Position numbers and translations under genes: made by a program. DNA of 64,000 nt from the NCBI RefSeq assembly GCF_014649695.1, contig NZ_BMTN01000005.1:310001-374000 (forward strand), written 5' to 3'. Shown one piece after another: positions 58,515-64,000 of this stretch. Each line of letters opens with the position of its first letter. Within the stretch, counting starts at the first letter, position 1. The notes beneath the pieces were generated by a model. That model searched no databases. It saw only the letters and a list, made by a program, of their open reading frames with translations, and was not told the origin of the DNA. Source of the stretch: Streptomyces kurssanovii (GTDB taxonomy: Bacteria; Actinomycetota; Actinomycetes; Streptomycetales; Streptomycetaceae).

Positions 58515-60194
58515 ATGGACTACTACGACCTCGGCACCCACACCCGCCCCGTCACGACGTCCTCCCCGTCCGCCCAGACGTGGTTCGACCGGGGGCTTGT
58601 CTGGTCGTACGGCTTCCACCACGAAGAGGCCGTCTCCTGTTTCGAAGCCGCCGCCGCGGCGGATCCGGACTGCGCGATGGCCTACTGGGGCATCGCCTAC
58701 GCCCTCGGCCCGAACTACAACAAGCCCTGGGAGTTCTTCGACGGCGAGGACCTGGCCCGAACCGTTGCACGCACTCACGCGGCCGTCGAACGCGCGCACG
58801 AGAAGGCGGCCGGCGCCACTCCCGTCGAGCAGGCCCTGATCCAGGCGTTGCGATACCGGTATCCGCAGGCGGAAGCGGTCGAGGACTGTTCGGTGTGGAA
58901 CGAGCCCTACGCCGACAGCATGCGCGCCGTGTACGAACTCGCTCCCGACGACCTCGATGTCGCCGCCCTCCATGCCGACGCCCAGATGAACCTCACGCCC
59001 TGGCAGCTGTGGGACCTGCGGACCGGGCTGCCGGCGGCAGGCTCCCGCACGCTGGAGGCCAAGGCGGTCCTCGAGCGGGCGATCGGCACCGGGCGGGGGA
59101 AGGCGCACCCCGGCCTGCTGCACATGTACGTCCACCTCATGGAGATGTCCCCGGCCCCCGAGGCCGCCCTGCCCGTCGCGGACCGGCTCCGTGGCCTCGT
59201 ACCCGACGCCGGGCACCTGCAGCACATGCCCACGCACCTGGAGGTGCTCTGCGGGGACTACCGGCGTGTGGTGTCGGACAACACCGCCGCGATCGCCGCC
59301 GACGAGAAGTACTACGCGCGGGCCGGCGCGATGAACTTCTACACGCTGTACCGCTCGCACAACTACCACTTCAAGATCTACGGTGCGATGTTCCTCGGCC
59401 GGTCGGCGACCGCCCTGGAGACCGCCGCACAGCTCGAGGCCTCCATCCCCGAGGAACTGCTGAGGGTGCCCAGTCCGCCCATGGCCGACTGGCTGGAGGG
59501 TTTCCTCGCCATGCGGGTGCACGTGCTCATCCGCTTCGGCCGCTGGTCCGACATCCTGGAACTGCCGCTGCCCGCCGACCCGGAGCTGTACTGCGTGACG
59601 ACGGCGATGCTCCACTACGCCCGCGGCGTCGCCTTCTCGGCGACCGGCCGGATCCCGGAGGCGGAGAGCGAACGCGAACTGTTCCGTGAGGCCGTCACCC
59701 GCGTACCCGGGTCACGCACGCTGTTCAACAACACCTGCGTCGACATCCTCGCGATCGCGTCAAAGATGCTCGACGGCGAACTGGAGTACCGCAAGGGAAA
59801 CCACGACGCCGCCTTCGCCGCGCTGGAGCGGTCGATCGCACTCGACGACCACCTTCCCTACGACGAGCCGTGGGGTTGGATGCAGCCCACTCGGCACGCG
59901 TACGGCGCCCTGCTTCTCGAACAGGGACGCGTGGCAGAGGCGGAGGCCGTCTACCGGGCCGACCTGGGCCTCGACGACACGCTGCCGCGTCCTTCCCAAC
60001 ACCCCGGCAACGTATGGGCGCTGCACGGATTCCACGAGTGCCTCCTGCGTCTGGGCAGGACAGGGGAAGCGCAGATCGTGGCCCAGCAGCTGAAGCTGGC
60101 GTCCGCCATGGCGGACGTACCGATCAACGCGTCCTGCTTCTGCCGTCTCGAAGCGGTAGCGGGGGCGGGCGAGGCAAGAGGCGGCTGCTGCTGA
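58515..60194 (+). CDS. TPR protein, TTC38-like
   Basis: The protein has 559 aa. It starts MDYYDLGTHTRPVTT, matching a large TPR family: WSYGFHHEEAVSCFEAAAAA, DPDCAMAYWGIAYALGPNYN, later HMYVHLMEMSPAPEAALPVA and LLEQGRVAEAEAVYRADL. The repeats span most of the chain. It ends in a Cys-rich tail (CFC near residue 542 and a terminal CC). It is probably a scaffold; no enzyme motifs are present. ATG 58515 is 5 nt after AGGAGA. Confidence 0.85.
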   Translation: MDYYDLGTHTRPVTTSSPSAQTWFDRGLVWSYGFHHEEAVSCFEAAAAADPDCAMAYWGIAYALGPNYNKPWEFFDGEDLARTVARTHAAVERAHEKAAGATPVEQALIQALRYRYPQAEAVEDCSVWNEPYADSMRAVYELAPDDLDVAALHADAQMNLTPWQLWDLRTGLPAAGSRTLEAKAVLERAIGTGRGKAHPGLLHMYVHLMEMSPAPEAALPVADRLRGLVPDAGHLQHMPTHLEVLCGDYRRVVSDNTAAIAADEKYYARAGAMNFYTLYRSHNYHFKIYGAMFLGRSATALETAAQLEASIPEELLRVPSPPMADWLEGFLAMRVHVLIRFGRWSDILELPLPADPELYCVTTAMLHYARGVAFSATGRIPEAESERELFREAVTRVPGSRTLFNNTCVDILAIASKMLDGELEYRKGNHDAAFAALERSIALDDHLPYDEPWGWMQPTRHAYGALLLEQGRVAEAEAVYRADLGLDDTLPRPSQHPGNVWALHGFHECLLRLGRTGEAQIVAQQLKLASAMADVPINASCFCRLEAVAGAGEARGGCC

Positions 60195-60378
60195 CAGCCC
60201 GCCACCCGCGGCCGCACACGTGGGCAGCATCCTTCGCCAGGCCGCGTGTGGGCCCTTGGAGGGCCGGTCGCGGCCGTACAGCAGCGCGTGACGCCGCGCC
60301 CATGCCGGCACATGCCTGCAAGCCGAACGCGGCGCCAGGTGGCTCTTTACGCGTCTGGAGCGTCCGGCGGCGGGACGG

Positions 60379-61800
60379 TCAGTGCGTACCCCGCCGTAGC
60401 CGGCCCTTGGCCTTGCCGATATCGGTCACTTGCGACAGGCCGCCGTCCGACTGGCGGCTGTGCGGCTCCAGGTGCTTGAGCCGCGCCCGCCACGGGCCGT
60501 CCGCCCTCTCCAGGTGCACGATGACCGGACCCTCGGGCAGCGGAACGGTTTCCCTCCGCTTGCCGATCTCGTTGACGACGTTCTCGTCCCTGGGCAGGGT
60601 GGTGGGGTCGTCGTGCCCCTCCAATTCGTAGAGGTTGATGATGAGGTTGTCGTCGCCCCGGTAGCGGAGGGCGAGATCGGCCGTTCCCCCTGTGTGGAGC
60701 AGGACGTCGGGGCCCCGGAACTCCAGCTCTTGCTCCGTCAGGCGGGTCGCCGCGGCAAGTGGCAGCACCTGGAGCTGCCAGGGGCCTTCCGCCTTCAGCT
60801 GTAGCCGAAGGCGCCCGTTGCCCGGGACCTGGGCGAGCAGTCGGCCCCGGAAGTTCTCCTCCGTGCTGTTCACGAGGGTGTCCCCCTCCTTGTTGAAGCG
60901 GGTGAGGGGCCACATGCCCGTGTATCCGTCTCCCCGGATGCTGAGATCGACCACGACCGGTCCCGGCGGGAGCCCGTTCACTGTGATCACGTCGTTGTCC
61001 CGGCCTGTCTTGGTGTACGGCTCGAAGACGGCACCGAACGTCCAGTCGGGCCCGCTCGGCTGCGGCAGGAACGGTGGAGTCACCGCCGCGGGCGCCGGAG
61101 CGGAAGGCACCCCGAAGACCGGCGCCGGAGCGGGAGCCGGGGGTTGGACCGGGACCGCGGCAGAGGCCGGGGCATGGAACGGGACCGCGCCCGGTGCCGC
61201 GGGCGGCGCAGGCGGCACTTGGAACGGAACCGGGCCCGAAGCCGCAGCCGGGGCCGGTGGCTGGAACGGAACCGGAGCCTGGGCCTGCGCCTGGACGTGG
61301 GCCTGGGCCTGGGCGTCTTCCGCCACGTCCACGCCGTGGTCCCTCGCCAGACCGGCGAGGCCGTTCACATAGCCCTGGCCCACCGCTCGGAACTTCCAGC
61401 CCCCCGCCCGCCGGTACAGCTCCGCGAGCACCATCGCCGTCTCTCCGCCCGCATCCGTCACGTCGTACCGCGCGACCGACGTGCCGTCCGGCGCGAACGC
61501 CTCCACGGACAGCTCGTCCACGTCCCGCAGCGCGCCGACCTCCGCCGACCCGACCACCAGCACGCGGACGATCCCGTCCTCGATCGCGGTGAGGCCGGCC
61601 TCCAGCCATACCGTGCCGCTCTCCTCCCCCAACAGCCTTACGGCACCCGAGGGATGGATCGGCGCACCGTGGAACACGATGTCCCCGTCCCCCCGGACCC
61701 GGCCCGTCTCCGTCAGGAACAGGACCGCGACATCCAGCCCGTTCCGCACCGCGAGCCGCAGCGGCACCGTCGGAACGAAGCCGTTGCCTCCCTTGATCAT
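60379..61800 (-). CDS. TerD-family protein with duplicated C-terminal beta domain
   Basis: The protein has 473 aa. A TerD domain (1-150, GDGDIVFHGAP, SFAPDG-like VEAFAPDGTSVARYDV, LAELYRRAGGWKFRAVGQGY) has a degenerate calcium site: the usual DLD motif reads LDVAVLFL. A Pro/Ala/Gln linker (162-248) follows. The C-terminal part has two related beta-rich units (about 281-345 and 372-446), each ending in a GPW-containing strand (EGPWQLQVLPL, DGPWRARLKHL). Ter proteins act in tellurite and general stress response. ATG 61798-61800 follows GGAGGGG. Confidence 0.87.
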   Translation of the reverse strand: MIKGGNGFVPTVPLRLAVRNGLDVAVLFLTETGRVRGDGDIVFHGAPIHPSGAVRLLGEESGTVWLEAGLTAIEDGIVRVLVVGSAEVGALRDVDELSVEAFAPDGTSVARYDVTDAGGETAMVLAELYRRAGGWKFRAVGQGYVNGLAGLARDHGVDVAEDAQAQAHVQAQAQAPVPFQPPAPAAASGPVPFQVPPAPPAAPGAVPFHAPASAAVPVQPPAPAPAPVFGVPSAPAPAAVTPPFLPQPSGPDWTFGAVFEPYTKTGRDNDVITVNGLPPGPVVVDLSIRGDGYTGMWPLTRFNKEGDTLVNSTEENFRGRLLAQVPGNGRLRLQLKAEGPWQLQVLPLAAATRLTEQELEFRGPDVLLHTGGTADLALRYRGDDNLIINLYELEGHDDPTTLPRDENVVNEIGKRRETVPLPEGPVIVHLERADGPWRARLKHLEPHSRQSDGGLSQVTDIGKAKGRLRRGTH

Positions 61801-61961
61801 TTCCCCTCCCCAAAATGGATCACTCCCGAATCCTGCGGTCACGCAGTCCTTCGGGACAAGCCCTGGATCGCTGGAGGGGGCGGGGATCCGGGGGGCGGCA
61901 GCGTGCTTCTGCGCCGTGTGCTCCTGGGCTCCCGGGACAGGGCCGGCCTCGGCCGGGCGGC

Positions 61962-62156
61962 TCAGTCGCCGCCGCCCCCGCCGCCGCCGCCGCACGAGGA
62001 TCCGCCGCCGCAGGAGAAGCCGCCCCCGCAGCCGTGGCCACCGCCGTCTCCGCCGCCGCGGCGACCGCCCCGGCCCCTTGTCTTCTTCTTCCCACCCGCC
62101 CCGACGAGCAGGATCACGATCACGGCGAAGCCCGCGATGATCAGGAAGTCGGTCAT
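61962..62156 (-). CDS. Gly/Cys-rich membrane-anchored peptide, 64 aa
   Basis: One hydrophobic helix (4-20, FLIIAGFAVIVILLVGAGG) and a basic stretch (KKKTRGRGGRRG) lead into a Gly-rich tail with Cys43, Cys49 and Cys55 spaced exactly 6 residues (GCGGGFSCGGGSSCGG) and a final Asp. A metal-binding or membrane-tethered cysteine display is possible. The GC-only codons make part of the tail hard to judge, but the helix and spacing argue for a real gene. It is upstream of the TerD gene in the same direction. Confidence 0.72.
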   Translation of the reverse strand: MTDFLIIAGFAVIVILLVGAGGKKKTRGRGGRRGGGDGGGHGCGGGFSCGGGSSCGGGGGGGGD

Positions 62157-62493
62157 GTCGTCCCCCGTGGATCTCTGTCACGCGCGCCTGTCGCGTCGCG
62201 TGTGCGAGGACGATGCCCCCGACGACCGGCGACCCAACCGGACTTGAGCAAGTCCAGAGCTTGGGCCGTCCGACCACCGGCTCTCAGGCCGGGCGCCCGC
62301 GCGCGGGGTGGGGCGGTCGCTGGGAAAAGGCCCCCAGCACCCCGTCGTGGGGCACGAGGACGATCACGCCGGGGTCTTGGGGCAGCGCCCTGCTGGAACT
62401 CGTCGGAGCGCCGCCCGGCGGCGGGAAGGGAACGACACCGCACCCGCGTTCGGAAGCGCTCGCAGACCAGGAGGCTCGCGGCTTCCCAGCCCG
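62157..62493. other. Intergenic region with a perfect 16-bp palindrome
   Basis: No supported gene in 337 bp between the Gly/Cys peptide and ku, both on the minus strand. GGACTTGAGCAAGTCC (62240-62255, arms of 7 bp, centre AG) is the only clear element. It lies 84 bp upstream of the Gly/Cys peptide start and could be an operator or the ku terminator. The rest has weak coding potential. Confidence 0.5.
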
Positions 62494-63477
62494 CTAGGAA
62501 GCCCGCGGCTTCCGCCGTTCGGCGGCCTTCTTCGGAGCGGACTTCTTGGCGGCGGACTTGGCCGCCGTCCCGGCAGCGGTCTTCTTTTCCGCGGTCTTCT
62601 TCTCCGCGGTCTTCTTCGCGGGCGTCTTCTTGGCCGTCTTCTTGCTCGCCGTCTTCTTCGGCTTGGGCATCTCGTGCACAGTGGCGTGCTCTCCCTCGCC
62701 CCGGGACGCGCGTGCCTGCGTGACGGAGGCGTTGAGGGCGGCCATCAGGTCGACGACCTGGCCGCCCGGCTCCGCCGCCTCCGCGGCGGGGGCCGGTTGC
62801 TTGCCTTCGGCCTTGGCGGCGATGAGCTCCTCAAGGGCCTCGCGGTAGTGGTCGGTGTAGTGGGAGATGTCCTCCTCACCCATCGCGTCCATGAGCGCGA
62901 TCGCCCCGTCGACCTCCGAATCGTCGATCTCCACGGCCGGCGGTGCCAGCGACTCCGGGGACCTGATCTCGTCCGGCCAGTGCATCGAGTGCAGGACCAG
63001 GGCCTCGTCCTTGACCCGCAGCAGTCCGAGGCGCTCGCGGCCGCGGAGGGCGAACTTGGCCACGGCGACCTTCGACGACCGCTGCAGTGCCTGCCGCAGC
63101 AGCTTGTACGGCTTGGCCGCGACCTGACCGTCGCCCTCCAGGTAGTACGAGTCGCCGATCCGTACCGGGTCGATCGACCCCGCCGGCACGAACGCCACGA
63201 TCTCGATCGCCTTCGCCGTCGGCAGCGGAATCTCCGCCAGGTCGTCGTCCGTCACGGCGACCAACTGATCCTGGGAGACCTCGTAGCCCTTGACGATCTC
63301 GTCGTCGGACAGCTGCTTCCCGTCCACTTCGCAGACCTTGCGGTAGCGCACCCGGCCCATGTCCTCCAGGTGGACCTGTCTGAAGGAGATGTTGTGGTTC
63401 TCCGTTGCGGGCACGACCTTGATCGGGATCGTGACCAGCCCGAAGCTGATGGCGCCGGACCAGATGGGACGGGGCAT
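62494..63477 (-). CDS. ku: Ku DNA end-binding protein
   Basis: The protein has 327 aa. The bacterial Ku core is complete: MPRPIWSGAISFGLVTIPIK, LEDMGRVRYRKVCEVDGKQL, IVKGYEVSQDQLVAVTDDDL, IDPVRIGDSYYLEGDG, and SMHWPDEIRSP. The C-terminus (about 268-327) is a lysine-rich tail with KKTA-type repeats that adds DNA affinity. Ku dimers ring DNA ends and recruit LigD for end joining; no ligD is in the window. GGAGG supports ATG 63475-63477. Confidence 0.95.
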   Translation of the reverse strand: MPRPIWSGAISFGLVTIPIKVVPATENHNISFRQVHLEDMGRVRYRKVCEVDGKQLSDDEIVKGYEVSQDQLVAVTDDDLAEIPLPTAKAIEIVAFVPAGSIDPVRIGDSYYLEGDGQVAAKPYKLLRQALQRSSKVAVAKFALRGRERLGLLRVKDEALVLHSMHWPDEIRSPESLAPPAVEIDDSEVDGAIALMDAMGEEDISHYTDHYREALEELIAAKAEGKQPAPAAEAAEPGGQVVDLMAALNASVTQARASRGEGEHATVHEMPKPKKTASKKTAKKTPAKKTAEKKTAEKKTAAGTAAKSAAKKSAPKKAAERRKPRAS

Positions 63478-63623
63478 GAGCGACCTCCAGTACGGCCCGA
63501 GCACTGCCATTGTTGTGGGTTCTCAATAGTCGTGCCATATCTCAGCGGCAATCGCATTCCCGGAGCACATATGGCGTGGTGCTGATAGGTGCAGCTGGGC
63601 GCCCTCACTCGTTCGGGTGTTGA
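63478..63623. other. AT-richer gap left of the transposase-like remnant
   Basis: This contains the ku promoter area and ATATCTCAGCGGCAATCG and CACATATGGCGTGG, which are AT-richer than the rest. It may include the end of a mobile element. No gene. Confidence 0.4.
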
Positions 63624-64000
63624 TGGGAGGTTCCTGCGCTTCTCGGGGCGGAAGCGGGATCGTGGCTGGACGGGCTTCACCCTGACTGGGCGTTCGCCAT
63701 GGAAGGTTCGGCCGCGACAGCCAGCCTGCGGCTACCGGGCGGCAAGGTTGTAAAGCATCTCCCGGGGACAACAGTGTCCGTCGGCCAGCTGAGGTCTGCG
63801 ATTCCATGGCGCTCGTTCCGCTGGCACAAGGGCCAGAAGCACTATTCGGGCAGTTACTGGTCAGCTACCACCGCGTGACCATGTGGTCCACGAGCCACGG
63901 CTGGAGCTGTCGAGGCTCCTCTTCGCCGACCTCGATCCGCTCGCCGTGCGTCTACGGCTCGGCGAGCCGGCCTCGCCCGTTCCTGCACCGGTCGCCGCGC
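63624..64000 (+). pseudogene. Partial, frameshifted TnsA-like transposase endonuclease gene
   Basis: Reading from 63624 and through ATG 63699, the frame encodes SLRLPGGKVVKHLPGTTVSV and RWHKGQKHYSGSYWS, a conserved start of actinobacterial TnsA-like endonucleases of heteromeric transposons. It stops at TGA 63876-63878. One base later in phase, the DNA continues DHVVHEPRLELSRLLFADLD, the next conserved block, so a +1 frameshift separates them. The window ends inside the gene. An intact TnsA cuts the 5' transposon ends with a TnsB partner; this copy is probably inactive unless the shift is a sequencing error. Confidence 0.6.

Noticed and set aside
61080-61330. Repetitive GC-rich tract as a candidate CRISPR or tandem repeat
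   Set aside because: It is the Pro/Ala/Gln linker of the TerD protein; units are irregular and without spacers.
63523-63807. Minus-strand 94-codon frame near the right edge
   Set aside because: No recognisable motif, and the opposite strand encodes the TnsA-like blocks.

Overview
The window reads as high-GC actinobacterial DNA and almost certainly comes from a Streptomyces chromosome. Third codon positions are saturated with G or C. Antisense strands of true genes are therefore mostly open and give many false frames, which I left out. Genus-typical content includes a complete five-gene conservon (24.4-29.4 kb), a divergent third EF-Tu (tuf3-like), an ECF41 sigma factor, many Lrp/ROK/GntR/TetR regulators, and GGGGC-type repeats between convergent genes. 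The run tuf3-like, lnt, ung, fabG-like pair resembles the S. coelicolor SCO1321-SCO1346 interval from memory; this was not checked by search. I see no rRNA, tRNA, CRISPR array or intact prophage.

Layout. 0-6.3 kb: a decayed PQQ-dehydrogenase/CBM2 gene, ROK and GntR regulators, an ECF41 sigma factor divergent from an alpha/beta hydrolase, and a 122-bp MITE-like element. 6.4-13 kb: a Tat-exported PhoD phosphatase, an ACT-GNAT membrane protein, a methionine gamma-lyase-like enzyme with a divergent Lrp regulator, and a DUF885 metalloprotein. 13-24 kb: a palindromic repeat, an SDR, a rhodanese with a divergent Lrp regulator, sbcCD behind a YigZ gene, a CoA-binding protein, a YbaK-type deacylase, an XRE-cupin regulator divergent from an EamA transporter, and a hexapeptide acyltransferase. 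24.4-29.4 kb: conservon cvnABCDE, translationally coupled from cvnB to cvnE and ending in a P450 that lacks the ExxR arginine. 29.4-32 kb: an SMP-30 lactonase and a canonical P450.

32-44 kb is mostly housekeeping: gamma-carbonic anhydrase-like protein, DedA, thioesterase, MFS exporter, spermidine-synthase-like protein, a cysteine-free EF-Tu paralogue, an AlkD-like repair protein, TVP38, UppP, RlmG-like methyltransferase and a flavin reductase. Several of these genes appear to be leaderless. 44.5-54 kb: Lnt, a TetR-controlled FAD monooxygenase/Gfo-Idh operon with two perfect operator copies, DinB, Ung, a peptide-type ABC binding lipoprotein, and a two-gene SDR operon with its own operator.

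54-64 kb is more accessory: a HipA-like kinase overlapping a DUF3037 gene, a small lipoprotein, an internally deleted MDMPI gene, a secreted lamin-tail protein, small proteins, a large TPR protein, a TerD protein with a duplicated C-terminal beta domain, a Gly/Cys-rich membrane peptide, Ku, and at the right edge the frameshifted start of a gene that looks like a TnsA-type transposase endonuclease.
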